Of a stretch of 64,000 nucleotides of DNA, positions 1 to 8,785 are shown piece after piece. Positions within the stretch are counted from its first letter, which is position 1; every line of letters begins with the position of its first letter. Under the pieces are notes generated by a model that was given only the letters and a program-made list of their open reading frames with translations, was not told the origin of the DNA and made no database searches. Where the stretch lies: the NCBI GenBank assembly GCA_046347635.1, contig JAXMFT010000003.1, positions 124,001 through 188,000 of the forward strand, given 5' to 3'. This DNA comes from JAGVSZ01 sp019137045. Its GTDB lineage: Bacteria; Pseudomonadota; Gammaproteobacteria; Burkholderiales; SG8-39. Made by a program: the position numbers and the translations under genes.

Positions 1-78
1 GTTCATCTTCTCCGGGCGGTTGAGCGTGACGACCGCCAGGCCGTCGGCGCGCTCGACGAGGAGGTTGCGGTAGGTCAT
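1..78 (-). CDS. Enoyl-CoA hydratase/isomerase (crotonase) family protein, N-terminal fragment
   Basis: Only the first 26 codons lie in the window; the gene runs off the left edge. The visible N-terminus reads like a crotonase, with the typical 'VVTLNRPEKMN' strand and turn. Its ATG overlaps the TGA of the upstream acyl-CoA ligase gene (ATGA), so the two are translationally coupled in the same operon. In Rhodopseudomonas palustris the aliA gene lies next to badK, a cyclohex-1-ene-1-carboxyl-CoA hydratase of this family, so a BadK-like hydratase is the likely role. That assignment rests on context, because 26 residues cannot separate crotonase subfamilies. Confidence 0.7.
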   Translation of the reverse strand, partial: MTYRNLLVERADGLAVVTLNRPEKMN

Positions 79-1727
79 TGCGCCCCGGGGCCGAACCGCG
101 CCGCCGCCTCGCGCAGCTTGAACTTCTGGATCTTGCCCGAGGGGGTGCGCGGCATCGCCTCCACCAGCTCGACGCGCTCGGGCCAGTAGTTCTTGGCCAT
201 TCCCTCCTGCGCCAGGAAGGCGGTCAGCTCCTCGAAGGTGGGGCGCTCGCCCGCGCGCGGCACCACGAACGCGCAGGCGCGCTCGCCGAGCCGCGGATCG
301 GGCATCGCCACCACCGCCACGTCCTGCACCTTGGGGTGGCGGTACAGCACGTTCTCGATCTCGACGACGGGAACGTTCTCGCCGCCGCGGATGATCACGT
401 CCTTGGTGCGGCCGGTGATGCGGATGTAGCCGTCCGCGTCCATGCGCGCGAGGTCGCCCGTCTCGAACCAGCCTTCCTCGTCCCAGGCGTTGAGCTCCGG
501 CTTCTTCAGGTAGCCGACGAAGGTGAACGTGCCGCGCGCCTGCAGGCGGCCGACCGTGCCGGTCGGCGCCGGGGCCCCGTCCGCGTCCACCACGCGCACC
601 TCCATGCCGCCGATGGCGCGCCCGTCGGTGCCGAAGATCTTCTCCGGCGGGTCGCCCGGGCGGGCGATCGTCACCGCCCCGTTCTCGGTCATGCCCCAGC
701 ACGAGAGCACCTCGATGCCCAGCCGCTCGGTCGCCTTCTGCACGATCACGCTCGGGATCGGCGCGCCCGCGCACACGAACGTGCGCAGCGTCTTCACCGC
801 CTCCCGGGTCACCGCCTCGTTGCCGGCCAGGTCGGACAGGAACGGCGTCGAGGCCATGGTGAAGGTGGCGCCCTCGGCCTGGATGAGCCGCGCGGCGTCC
901 GGGGCGGACCAGACGTCCTGCAGGACGAGCGTGGTCCCGAGCACCACCGGGATCGTCATCCCGTACACGAACCCGGTCTGGTGCGCGAGGGGCGAGGCCA
1001 TGAACACGACGTCGCGCGGGGTGAGCCGCACCCAGTCGATGTACCGCAGCGCCATGGCGAGCAGGGTGTTGGAGACGTGCATGACCGCCTTCGGCTCCCC
1101 GCTCGTGCCCGAGGTGTAGAGCAGCTCGGTGAGCGCGTTCGGGTCCGGCCGCCGCGCCGCGAAGAGCGCGCGGGCGTCGGCCTCCTGCTCCCACGCGCGC
1201 TCGAGGAAGTGCCGCTCGAAGGACTGCGCGCCCTCGCCGCCGACCACGAACCCGTGGCGCACGGTCGTGAGGTCCGGCCGGATCTCCGCGAGCATCGCGG
1301 CGTAGTCGAAATCGCGGTAGCGCGCGGGCACGATCACCACGCGCGACTCGGCGAAGTTCAGCATGTAGCGCAGCTCGCGCTGCCGGAAGATCGGCATCAG
1401 CGGGTTCGCGACCGCACCGATGCGCACGCACGCGAGGTAGAGCGCCGGGTACTGCCACCAGTTCGGCAGCTGGAACGACACCACCTCGCCCGGCTGCACG
1501 CCGAGCGCCGCGAGCCCGAGCGCGATCCGCTCCACGCGCCGGGCGAGCGCGGCGTAGGTGAGCGTGGTCCGCTCGCCGGTGGCGCTGTTCGTGCCCGTGA
1601 TCGCGACCTGTTCGGGACGCGCCCCGACCGCCGCGTCCAGGTAGTCGGTCAGGATCCGGTTCGGCCACAGGCCGCGCGCCTGCTCCGCGCGCCGGCGCGC
1701 CTCGGACAGGTAGATCTCGAACGCCAT
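75..1727 (-). CDS. aliA: AMP-dependent acyl-CoA ligase, AliA-like (cyclohexanecarboxylate-CoA ligase)
   Basis: This 550-residue ANL-superfamily enzyme would activate a carboxylic acid to its CoA thioester via an acyl-adenylate. The phosphate-binding loop YTSGTSGEPK lies at about residues 204-213. The hinge and C-domain motif 'GWFETGDLARMD...GRTKDVIIRGGENV' and the C-terminal lysine motif 'PRTPSGKIQKFKLR' are intact. Overall sequence, notably 'SFQLPNWWQYPALYLACVR', resembles AliA-type cyclohexanecarboxylate-CoA ligases. The neighbouring aliB-like and badI genes make an alicyclic acid the best substrate guess. A medium-chain or aromatic acid cannot be excluded. It is separated from the repaired end of the upstream oxidoreductase gene by about 78 bp, with the Shine-Dalgarno-like run GGAGGAGAG just before ATG. 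Confidence 0.85.
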   Translation of the reverse strand: MAFEIYLSEARRRAEQARGLWPNRILTDYLDAAVGARPEQVAITGTNSATGERTTLTYAALARRVERIALGLAALGVQPGEVVSFQLPNWWQYPALYLACVRIGAVANPLMPIFRQRELRYMLNFAESRVVIVPARYRDFDYAAMLAEIRPDLTTVRHGFVVGGEGAQSFERHFLERAWEQEADARALFAARRPDPNALTELLYTSGTSGEPKAVMHVSNTLLAMALRYIDWVRLTPRDVVFMASPLAHQTGFVYGMTIPVVLGTTLVLQDVWSAPDAARLIQAEGATFTMASTPFLSDLAGNEAVTREAVKTLRTFVCAGAPIPSVIVQKATERLGIEVLSCWGMTENGAVTIARPGDPPEKIFGTDGRAIGGMEVRVVDADGAPAPTGTVGRLQARGTFTFVGYLKKPELNAWDEEGWFETGDLARMDADGYIRITGRTKDVIIRGGENVPVVEIENVLYRHPKVQDVAVVAMPDPRLGERACAFVVPRAGERPTFEELTAFLAQEGMAKNYWPERVELVEAMPRTPSGKIQKFKLREAAARFGPGAQ

Positions 1728-1805
1728 GCTCTCCTCCTTCGCTCCCCCGAACCGGTCGCCGCCTCGCCCGTGCCCGCTCCCGGCGCGGCTGGCCGGGACC
1801 CGCCG

Positions 1806-2833
1806 TCAATCGGGCGCGCGCAGCGCGAGCCCGCCGGCGACGCCGGCCCGGGTGGCGAGGAGGAGCTACCGCGGACTCCGCGCTGCGCCATCCTGCGCAG
1901 CGCGACGGCCGCCTGCTCGAGCGGGTAGACCGCGGCGACCGCGGGCTTCAGCTTGCCCTCGCGCCACAGGTCGTGGAGCGCCTCCTGCACGCGCCGTACC
2001 CACGCCGGGTCGCGCTCGCGGTAGTCGCTCCAGTGCAGGCCCGAGGCGGTGATGTTCTTGATCAGGAGATAGTTCGCGCGGAGGGTCGGGAACGCGCCGC
2101 CGACGAACCCCACCACGACGATGCGGCCGGACCACGCGAGCGCGCGCAGGCAGGCCTCGAACACCTCGCCCCCGACGTTCTCGACCACCACGTCGGCGCC
2201 GTGCCCGCCGGTCAGCGCGCGCACCTCCGCGCGCAGGCCGTCCCGCAGCCCGCCGCGCGCGAGGTCGATCACCGCGTCCGCCCCCAGCGCGCGCACGAAG
2301 TCCGCCTTCGACGCGGTCCCGACGCCCGCCAGCACGCGGCCGCCGAGCGCCTTGGCGAGCTGCACGGCCGCGCTCCCCACCCCGCCGCTCGCGCCGGTCA
2401 CGAGCACCCACTCGCCGGGGCGGAAGCGGCCGTGCTCGACGAGCGCGAAGTGCGCGGTGAGATAGGTGAGCCCGAGGGCCGCGCCGGTCGCGAAATCCAT
2501 CCCGTCGGGGAGCGGGTACACCGTCGCCGCGCGCACGACGAGCTGCTCCACGTAGCCGCCGTTCTCGACCTGCGCGGCGACGCGCTGGCCGGGCGCGAGC
2601 GCGGTCACGCCCGCGCCCACCGAACGCACGATGCCCGCGACCTCCTTGCCCGGGCTGAAGGGCAGCGGCGCGAGGATCTGGTACTCGCCGCGCGCGACCA
2701 GCAGGTCGGGGAAGTTCACGCCGCACGCGTGCACCTCGATCAGGACCTCGTCCGGCCCGGGCGCCGGCGCCGGGACCTCGACCAGCGCGAGGTCCTCGGG
2801 CTCCCCGAAGCGCAGCACCCGGACAGCCTGCAT
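1806..2833 (-). CDS. Zinc-independent quinone oxidoreductase / MDR-family NADPH dehydrogenase (apparent 3' frameshift)
   Basis: A medium-chain dehydrogenase/reductase of the NADPH:quinone reductase (QOR) type. It has an N-terminal GroES-like domain ('ACGVNFPDLLVARGEY'), the nucleotide-binding 'TGASGGVGSAAVQLAK', and no structural zinc cysteines. Family members are about 325-345 residues. As written, the frame runs on to 1649, giving 394 residues and an 80-base overlap with the aliA-like gene, and the tail is low-complexity Ser/Pro/Arg. Adding one base near 1866 restores a normal ending (GVRG-x-LLLATRAGVAGGLALRAPD) with a TGA at 1806-1808, and I give that end. The substrate is unknown; within the operon it could reduce an enoyl-CoA or oxidise a hydroxyacyl-CoA intermediate. 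Confidence 0.75.
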
Positions 2834-2863
2834 CGACGCCTCAGCTCGGCCGCGCGCGCGCGG

Positions 2864-4000
2864 TCACTCGCCCGCGATCGCCCGGCTGATCACGAGGTGC
2901 TGGATGTCGTTCGTGCCCTCGTAGATCTTCGCCCCGCGCACCGCGCGGTAGATGCGCTCGACGCCGTAGTCGGCGACGTAGCCGTAGCCGCCGAGCGTCT
3001 GGAGCGCGTCCGAGCACACGCGCTCGGCCATCTCGGAGGCGAAGAGCTTCGCCATCGACGCCTCCTTGAGGCACGGCAGCCCGGCGCTGCGCAGCGCCGC
3101 CGCGTGGTGCACGAGCTGCCGGGCGGCCTCGATGGAGGTGGCCATGTCGGCGAGCCGGAACGCCACCGCCTGGTGCTCGATGATCGGCTTGCCGAAGGTG
3201 ATGCGCTCGCGCGCGTAGCCGAGCGCGATCTCGAGCGCCGCGCGCGCCATGCCGATGCACTGGGAGGCGATGCCGATGCGCCCGCCCTCCAGATTCGCGA
3301 GCGCGATGCGGTAGCCGCCGCCCTCGGTGCCGAGCAGCGCGTCGGCGGGAAGGCGCGCATCCTCGAGGACGATCTCGCAGGTGTCCGAGGCGTTCTGGCC
3401 CATCTTCTTCTCGACCCGCGCCACCTTGTAGCCGGGGTTGGCGGTCTCGACGATGAACGCGCTGATGCCGCGCTTGCCCGCGGCCGGGTCGGACGCCGCG
3501 AACACGAGCGCGACCTCCGCGGTGCTGCCGCTGGTGATGAACACTTTCGTGCCGTTCAGCACCCAGCCGTCCGCGGTGCGGGTCGCGCGCGTGCGCAGCC
3601 CGGAGGCGTCGGACCCGCCCTGCGGCTCGGTCAGGCAGAACGCGGACAGCATCTCCCCGCGCGCCATCGGCTTCAGGTACTTCTCCTTCTGCGCCGGGCT
3701 GCCGTACTCGAGGAGCGGCATGCACCCGACGGAGTTGTGCCCGCTCATCACCGTCGACACCGCGCCGTCGCCGGCGGCCACCTCCTCGAGCGCGAGCGAG
3801 TAGGCGACGTAGTCGAGGCCGGCCCCGCCCCACTCCGGCGGCACGGTGACGCCCATGAACCCGAGCGCCCCGAGCGCCTGCACCGCGGCGCGCGGGAAGG
3901 TCGCAGTGCGGTCCCACTCGGCCGAGTGCGGCGCGAGCTCGCGGCGGGCGAACTCGCGCGCGGTGTCGCGCGCCATGCGCTGTTCGTCGTTCAGGATCAT
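2864..4000 (-). CDS. aliB: Acyl-CoA dehydrogenase, AliB-like
   Basis: A full-length FAD-dependent acyl-CoA dehydrogenase of about 378 residues that would introduce a 2,3 double bond into an acyl-CoA. Seen in the sequence are the FAD/substrate strand 'LSAFCLTEPQGGSDASGLRT', the 'FITSGSTAEVALVFA' segment, and a C-terminal 'YEGTNDIQHLVISR' carrying the family's usual catalytic-base glutamate. I chose the ATG at 4000 because GAGG sits eight bases upstream; a TTG 18 bases earlier has no such support. Its place between the ABC transporter and the aliA-like ligase suggests it oxidises cyclohexane-1-carboxyl-CoA, the AliB role. The family assignment is firm, the exact substrate is inferred from context. 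Confidence 0.85.
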   Translation of the reverse strand: MILNDEQRMARDTAREFARRELAPHSAEWDRTATFPRAAVQALGALGFMGVTVPPEWGGAGLDYVAYSLALEEVAAGDGAVSTVMSGHNSVGCMPLLEYGSPAQKEKYLKPMARGEMLSAFCLTEPQGGSDASGLRTRATRTADGWVLNGTKVFITSGSTAEVALVFAASDPAAGKRGISAFIVETANPGYKVARVEKKMGQNASDTCEIVLEDARLPADALLGTEGGGYRIALANLEGGRIGIASQCIGMARAALEIALGYARERITFGKPIIEHQAVAFRLADMATSIEAARQLVHHAAALRSAGLPCLKEASMAKLFASEMAERVCSDALQTLGGYGYVADYGVERIYRAVRGAKIYEGTNDIQHLVISRAIAGE

Positions 4001-4138
4001 CGGGGCATCCTCGCGCAAAGATCGTGGAAGGAGACAGGCAGCGCGCGGCCCGCGCCAGCGGCGCCGCGCGGCGCGCCGCGGCGTGCTCCCGGATCCGCGG
4101 CCCGAGTGTAGCGCATCGCGACCGCGCGCTCGAACACC

Positions 4139-4858
4139 TCAGCCGCCCTGCTCCGCGACCATCAGGTAGCGCCGGGCGATGTCCGGGTCGGCCTCGAACT
4201 GCGCGGGCGTGCCCTCGTACACCGTGACGCCGCGGTCGATGACGTACACGCGGTCGGCGCAGGCCTTGATCGTGCGCACCGACTGCTCCGAGACGAGCAT
4301 CGAGACCCCCTCGCCCTTCAGCCTGAGGAGCGCGGCGATGATCTCGTCCACCACCTTGGGGGCGAGGCCCTCGTGCGGCTCGTCGAGCAGGAGCAGGCGC
4401 GGGTTGGTGAGGAGCGAGCGGGCGATCGAGAGCATCTGCTGCTCCCCGCCGCTCATGACGCCGGCGACGCGGCCGCGGTACTCGCGCAGCTGGGGGAACA
4501 GGTCGTAGACGGCGTCGATCGTCCAGCGTGAGGCCGCGCCGCGCGGCGCGCGCGCCGGCACGCGCAGGTTCTCCGCCACCGTCAGGCTCGCGAACACGCG
4601 GCGGTCCTCCGGCACGTAGCCGATGCCGCGCCCGATCACCTGGTGCGGCGCGAGGCCGACCAGGCTGACGCCCTCGTGCAGCACCGCCCCGCCGGTGACG
4701 TGCACCAGCTCCTGGACCACCGCGCGCAGGGTGCTCGTCTTGCCCACGCCGTTGCGCCCGATCAGGCACACCACCTCCCCGGGCGCGACCGCGAGGTTCA
4801 CCCCGTGCAGCGCCGCGCTGCGCCCGTAGGCGGCGTGCAGGTCGCGGATCTCGAGCAT
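4139..4858 (-). CDS. livF: HAAT-family ABC transporter ATP-binding protein (LivF type)
   Basis: Cytoplasmic ATPase subunit of a branched-chain-amino-acid-type (HAAT) importer, 239 residues as usual for LivF. Walker A is GRNGVGKT, the signature is MSGGEQQ, Walker B is LLLLDEPHEGL, and the H-loop region reads 'MLVSEQS'. It is the last of five transporter genes in order K-H-M-G-F and starts 2 bp after the livG stop. Because the cluster sits between badI and acyl-CoA-metabolism genes rather than amino-acid genes, the cargo is more likely an aromatic or alicyclic acid, as for other HAAT systems embedded in aromatic-degradation clusters. Cargo is inferred. A 138-bp gap follows before the aliB-like gene. 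Confidence 0.9.
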   Translation of the reverse strand: MLEIRDLHAAYGRSAALHGVNLAVAPGEVVCLIGRNGVGKTSTLRAVVQELVHVTGGAVLHEGVSLVGLAPHQVIGRGIGYVPEDRRVFASLTVAENLRVPARAPRGAASRWTIDAVYDLFPQLREYRGRVAGVMSGGEQQMLSIARSLLTNPRLLLLDEPHEGLAPKVVDEIIAALLRLKGEGVSMLVSEQSVRTIKACADRVYVIDRGVTVYEGTPAQFEADPDIARRYLMVAEQGG

Positions 4859-4860
4859 GG

Positions 4861-5616
4861 TCAGTGCCGCGCGCCGAGGTACGCGTCCTGCACCGCGCGG
4901 TCCGCGGCGATCTCGGCCGGCGTGCCCTCGGCGAAGGTGCGGCCGCGCGCCATCACCGTGATCAGGTCGGCGAAGCGGAACACGATGTCGATGTCGTGCT
5001 CCACGAACAGCAGCGTGATCCCGCGCGCGGCGACGTGCCGCATCATCATCTCCATCAGCGCGCCGCGCTCGGCGAGGCCCATGCCCGCGGTGGGCTCGTC
5101 GAGCAGCAGCAGCCGCGGGCGCGTCGCGAGGACCATGCCGAACTCGAGGCGCTTGCGGTCGCCGTGGCTGATCGCGTCGGCCGGCGCGCCGGCGAGCGCG
5201 CCCAGCCCGACCTCGTCCAGCATCGCGCGCGCCGGCGCGCGCAGCGCGTCCAGCCGCCGGCCGCCCAGGCCGAGCCCGCCGCCCGCCGCGCCGAGCAGCG
5301 CCGCGAGCATGTTCTCGAGCACGGTGAGCTTGCGGAACGTGCGGCTGATCTGGAACGTGCGGCCGATCCCGAGGCGCGCGATCGCCTGCGGCGCCGCCCC
5401 TGAGATGTCGCGCCCGTCGAAGTGCACCGACCCGCCCGCGCCGCCCGCCTGCTGGCCGCCCAGCACGCTGATGAAGGTCGTCTTGCCGGCGCCGTTGGGG
5501 CCGATCAGGGCGCGCCGCTCCCCGCGCCGCAGCGACATGTCGACGCCGCCGAGCGCGACGAAGCGCCCGTAGGCCTTGTTGACGTTGCGCGCGACGAGCA
5601 GCGGCGATTCGCTCAC
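4861..5616 (-). CDS. livG: HAAT-family ABC transporter ATP-binding protein (LivG type)
   Basis: Second ATPase subunit, 251 residues. Walker A is GPNGAGKT at about residues 39-46, the signature region is 'ISHGDRKRLEFGM' (LivG proteins commonly have SHGxQRxLE), Walker B is LLLLDEPTAGM, and the switch histidine lies in 'LLFVEHDIDIV'. The start is the GTG at 5616, which overlaps the livM TGA (GTGA), a standard coupled arrangement. An open frame extends upstream through livM in another phase, but that extension has no family similarity and was discarded. It pairs with LivF as a heterodimeric ATPase. Confidence 0.9.
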   Translation of the reverse strand: MSESPLLVARNVNKAYGRFVALGGVDMSLRRGERRALIGPNGAGKTTFISVLGGQQAGGAGGSVHFDGRDISGAAPQAIARLGIGRTFQISRTFRKLTVLENMLAALLGAAGGGLGLGGRRLDALRAPARAMLDEVGLGALAGAPADAISHGDRKRLEFGMVLATRPRLLLLDEPTAGMGLAERGALMEMMMRHVAARGITLLFVEHDIDIVFRFADLITVMARGRTFAEGTPAEIAADRAVQDAYLGARH

Positions 5617-6560
5617 GCCCGCTCCCCGCGCAGCGCGCGCCCGACCCGGCGGACCGCGCCGGCCACGCCCGCGGGCGACGCCAGGACGACCCCGAGCAGG
5701 ATCAGGCCGATCACCAGCTCCCAGGCCGCGACGTAGCGCGACACGAAAGTCTTCAGCAGCGTGTAGATCACCGCGCCGTAGATTCCGCCCGCGAAGCTGT
5801 GCAGCCCGCCGATCACCACCATCACCAGCGCGTCGAGGGTGAAGCCGATGCCGGCGTAGTCCGGGAAGGCGTTGCCCTGGTAGACCGCGAACAGCGTGCC
5901 GGCGACGCCCGCCAGCGTGCCGGCGATCACGAACGCGGCGAGCTGCACGGTGCGGGGCGCGTACCCGAGCGCGGCGGCGCGGTGCGGCTCCTCGCCGACC
6001 GCCCGGATCGCGAGGCCCAGCGGGGAGTGCACCGCGCGCCACAGCGCCAGCAGGCACGCGCTCACGATCACCAGAACCAGGACGCCGAACAGGCGCGGGT
6101 CGAGCCCGAAGCGCGGCGCCATGAACTTGGTGATGCCGGTGTCGCCGCCGGTGTAGTCGTAGGCCTGGAAGAGGATGGTGTAGGTGATCTCGCTGCACGC
6201 GAGCGTGAGCATCGCGAAGTAGATGTGGGTCAGGCGCACGCACAGCGCGCCGAAGAGGAGCGCGCCGAGCGCCGCCGCGAGCGGCCCGAGCGCGACGCCC
6301 GCCCACACCGGCGCGCCCAGCTTGGCGAGCGGGAGCGCGAGCCCGTACGCGCCGAGCCCGAAGTACGCGGCATGGCCGAAGGAAACCATGCCGCCGTAGC
6401 TCATCAGCAGGTTGAGGCTCGCGGCGAACAGCACCATGATCAGGACGTCGGTGATCACCAGCGCGGCGCCCTGGCCGAGCGCGGCGAGCAGGAGCGCGGT
6501 GCCGAGGACCGCCGGCGCGACCAGCCGCCACTGCACCGCCCCCGCGTCCGGCGCGCTCAC
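5613..6560 (-). CDS. livM: HAAT-family ABC transporter permease (LivM type)
   Basis: Inner-membrane permease of about 315 residues with many hydrophobic segments. Family landmarks include 'LNLLMSYGGMVSFGHAAYFGLGAYG' (quoted to 25 only in part: key residues SYGG, SFGHA, GAYG), the cytoplasmic 'SPLGLAIRAVGEEPHRAAALGY' EAA-like loop and a late 'TLDALVMVVIGGLHSFAG'. The start GTG at 6560 overlaps the livH stop as GTGA. Frame extension upstream inside livH is a shadow. It forms the channel together with LivH. Confidence 0.9.
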   Translation of the reverse strand: MSAPDAGAVQWRLVAPAVLGTALLLAALGQGAALVITDVLIMVLFAASLNLLMSYGGMVSFGHAAYFGLGAYGLALPLAKLGAPVWAGVALGPLAAALGALLFGALCVRLTHIYFAMLTLACSEITYTILFQAYDYTGGDTGITKFMAPRFGLDPRLFGVLVLVIVSACLLALWRAVHSPLGLAIRAVGEEPHRAAALGYAPRTVQLAAFVIAGTLAGVAGTLFAVYQGNAFPDYAGIGFTLDALVMVVIGGLHSFAGGIYGAVIYTLLKTFVSRYVAAWELVIGLILLGVVLASPAGVAGAVRRVGRALRGERA

Positions 6561-7426
6561 TTGCCGACCGTCTGCCGGCCGAGCGAGCGCACGATCAGCA
6601 CCCCGGCCATGATCAGGAAGATGAGCACCATCGAGAGCCGCGGGTAGTAGAGCACCCCGAGCCCCTTCAGCACGCCCACCGCGAGCGCGGCGGCGAGCGC
6701 GCCGTACAGGTTGCCGAGCCCGCCGATGACCACCACGATGAAGGCGGTGACGATCACCGTGGTGTCGAGCAGGTAGTTGATGTTGCCGAACGGCGCCGCG
6801 AGCCCGCCGGCGAGCCCGGCGAGGAACGATCCGACCGCGAACACCCCGGTGAAGATGCGCGCCTGGTTGATGCCGAGCAGCGCCACCATGCCGCGGTCGT
6901 CGGTCGCGGCGCGCAGCAGGATCCCGGCGCGGGTGTAGCGGATGACCGCCACCATCAGCGCGAGCACCGCGACGCCGGCGCCGAAGATCGCGAGCTGGAA
7001 CACCGGGAAGTAGCTGCCGCCGACCCGCAGCGCGCCGGCGAGCGCCGCCGGCATCGGCACGACGACGTCGTTGCGCCCCCACACCATCTGCACCAGGTCG
7101 CGCACCACCAGCACCAGCGCGACGGTGATGATGAGCTGCATCACCTCGTCGGCCGCGTAGATGCGGCGCAGCACCAGCAGCTCGAACAGGGTGCCGAATA
7201 CGGCGACCGCCAGCGCGGCGAGCAGCACCGCGACGGCGAAGCCGCCGAGCGTCCCGGGCGCGATGCGGGCGACCAGCTCGTGGGTGAGGAACGCGCCCAG
7301 CATGTAGAGCGAGCCGTGCGCGAAGTTGACGATGCGCGTGATGCCGAAGATCAGCGTCAGGCCGGAGGCGATCAGGAAGAGCATCATGCCTTCCATCAGG
7401 CCGTTGACGATTTGGACGGCGACCAT
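6557..7426 (-). CDS. livH: HAAT-family ABC transporter permease (LivH type)
   Basis: Inner-membrane permease of 289 residues, predicted to have about eight membrane segments. It shows the LivH-typical N-terminus ('LFLIASGLTLIFGITRIVNFAHG'; key residues GLTLIFG and NFAHG), the loop 'TRAGILLRAATDDRGMVALLGIN' and the late 'IVVVIGGLGNLYGAL'. It follows livK after a 60-bp gap that holds a perfect 8-bp stem-loop, so its expression may be lower than that of the binding protein. Its stop overlaps the livM GTG. Confidence 0.9.
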   Translation of the reverse strand: MVAVQIVNGLMEGMMLFLIASGLTLIFGITRIVNFAHGSLYMLGAFLTHELVARIAPGTLGGFAVAVLLAALAVAVFGTLFELLVLRRIYAADEVMQLIITVALVLVVRDLVQMVWGRNDVVVPMPAALAGALRVGGSYFPVFQLAIFGAGVAVLALMVAVIRYTRAGILLRAATDDRGMVALLGINQARIFTGVFAVGSFLAGLAGGLAAPFGNINYLLDTTVIVTAFIVVVIGGLGNLYGALAAALAVGVLKGLGVLYYPRLSMVLIFLIMAGVLIVRSLGRQTVGK

Positions 7427-7443
7427 CGCGCGGCGGCGCCCCG

Positions 7444-7466
7444 CCGGGGGCGGGCGCAGCCCCCGG
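7444..7466 (-). promoter_or_regulatory. Intercistronic stem-loop between livK and livH
   Basis: CCGGGGGC (7444-7451) pairs perfectly with GCCCCCGG (7459-7466) around a 7-base loop, in the short gap between the binding-protein stop and the livH start. There is no T-run, so it is not a standard intrinsic terminator. Hairpins at this position between a binding-protein gene and its permease genes commonly act as RNA-stability or partial-termination elements that give excess binding protein; that role is inferred here. Confidence 0.5.
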
Positions 7467-7486
7467 TCAGGCGTGCGGGAGAGGCG

Positions 7487-8710
7487 CTACTTGGCTTTGG
7501 CGCGCAGCGCCTTGACCGCCTCTTCGCTCTGCATGGTGCGGTCGGCGCCGATGCGCACGATGTCCTGCAGCACCATGTACGGGTAGCGCGCGTCCTTGCC
7601 GACCTTGCCGACCCACGAGGGCGCGTTCATCTGGCCGTCGAGCGCCCGCACCGTCATCGTGCCGCGCAGCCCGTCGTACTTGATCGAGGTGACCGCTTTC
7701 ATGACGTCGTCGGCCTTCGCGCTCTTCGCCTGCCGCACCGCCGCGGCGTAGAACATCAGGCCGTCATAAGCGAGCACCGCCCAGTCGTCGGGGTCCTTGC
7801 CGTAGCGGGCGCGGAAGACGTCCACGAACGCCTTCGCCTTGGGGTTGTCGAGCAGCGCGTAGAACGGCGCGCGCGAGAAGCCGTACATGCCCTTGTCGGG
7901 CATGTCGCCGGCCATGCTCTGCAGGAAGTCGACCGTGGTCAGGGTCACCAGGTTGGTCTGGTCGAAGAACCCGAAGCTCTTGCCCTGCTTGACCAGGTTC
8001 ACCAGGCCGCCGCCGAAGATCGCGCCGTACACCGCGTGCGGCTTCTGCGCCAGCACCGCGGTGATGTAGGAGGTGAGATTGGTCTCGCCGAGCTTGACCG
8101 GCACCATGGGCGCGATCTCGACGTCCGGGCGCAGCTTCTTGAGGTGTGCGGCGAAGGCGTTCACCGAGGTGTGGCCCCACTCGTAGTCGTAGGCGAGCGG
8201 GACGATCTTCTTCCAGTCCTTGTTGCGCGCGACGTACTCCGCCGCCGCCACCGCCTCCATGAGCGCGTTCGGCTGGGTCTGCCAGTAGTACGGCTGCCAC
8301 TTCTCGATGTTCGCGGTCTGGGTGGCGCCGATCGCGGTGTAGAAGGGCACCTTGAACTCGGCCGACACCGCCGTCTCGGCCAGCAGCACCGCCGAGGAGC
8401 ACACGCCGGTGATCATGTCCACCTTGTGGTTGACGATGAGGTCGCGCACCTCGCGCGCGCCCTCGTCCGGCTTGGTCTTGGTGTCGCGCTCGATCACCTC
8501 GATCTTGCGCCCGACGAGCCCGCCCGCCTTGTTCAGCTCCTCGACGCCGAGCCGGAAGGCCTTGGTCGCGCCGTCGACGAGCGGCCCGCACACGCCGGAC
8601 ATGTCGGCTGCGTACCCGATCCTGATCGGCTCCTGCGCGAGCGCGGTCCACGACAGCGTCGCGCCGGCGACGAGCGCCGCGATGCCGATCCTGCCTGAGC
8701 TGCTCAACAT
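7487..8710 (-). CDS. livK: HAAT-family ABC transporter substrate-binding protein (LivK type)
   Basis: Periplasmic receptor of 407 residues (Peripla_BP_6 type). The N-terminus is a clear signal peptide, 'MLSSSGRIGIAALVAGATL' followed by cleavage after SWTALAQ. The mature part opens with 'IRIGYAADMSGVCGPLVDGA' and carries the bilobed fold markers 'GLVGRKIEVIERDTKTKP' and 'VLAYDGLMFYAAAV'. A strong GAGGAGGGG lies 6-7 bases before the ATG. The length and W-rich ligand-cleft segment 'NIEKWQPYYWQTQPNALME' fit receptors for aromatic or other ring acids better than small leucine-binding proteins, but the ligand is not proven. Confidence 0.88.
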   Translation of the reverse strand: MLSSSGRIGIAALVAGATLSWTALAQEPIRIGYAADMSGVCGPLVDGATKAFRLGVEELNKAGGLVGRKIEVIERDTKTKPDEGAREVRDLIVNHKVDMITGVCSSAVLLAETAVSAEFKVPFYTAIGATQTANIEKWQPYYWQTQPNALMEAVAAAEYVARNKDWKKIVPLAYDYEWGHTSVNAFAAHLKKLRPDVEIAPMVPVKLGETNLTSYITAVLAQKPHAVYGAIFGGGLVNLVKQGKSFGFFDQTNLVTLTTVDFLQSMAGDMPDKGMYGFSRAPFYALLDNPKAKAFVDVFRARYGKDPDDWAVLAYDGLMFYAAAVRQAKSAKADDVMKAVTSIKYDGLRGTMTVRALDGQMNAPSWVGKVGKDARYPYMVLQDIVRIGADRTMQSEEAVKALRAKAK

Positions 8711-8759
8711 GACGATCCCCTCCTCTGGGTTGTGTGCTGGCGGCGCCGCCGCGGCGCGT

Positions 8760-8777
8760 GCCGCCCGCGCGGGCGGC
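8760..8777 (-). promoter_or_regulatory. GC palindrome between badI and livK
   Basis: GCCGCCCGCGCGGGCGGC (8760-8777) is a perfect 18-base palindrome in the 75-bp gap between the badI stop and the livK start. It can fold to a strong short hairpin in RNA. There is no U-tract. It may protect or attenuate the transcript; that is inference. Confidence 0.35.
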
Positions 8778-8785
8778 CGCGGTTC

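Noticed and set aside
78..1928. Long plus-strand open frame opposite the acyl-CoA ligase gene
   Set aside because: His/Arg/Ala-rich translation with no family features; it is the antisense shadow of GC-rich aliA.
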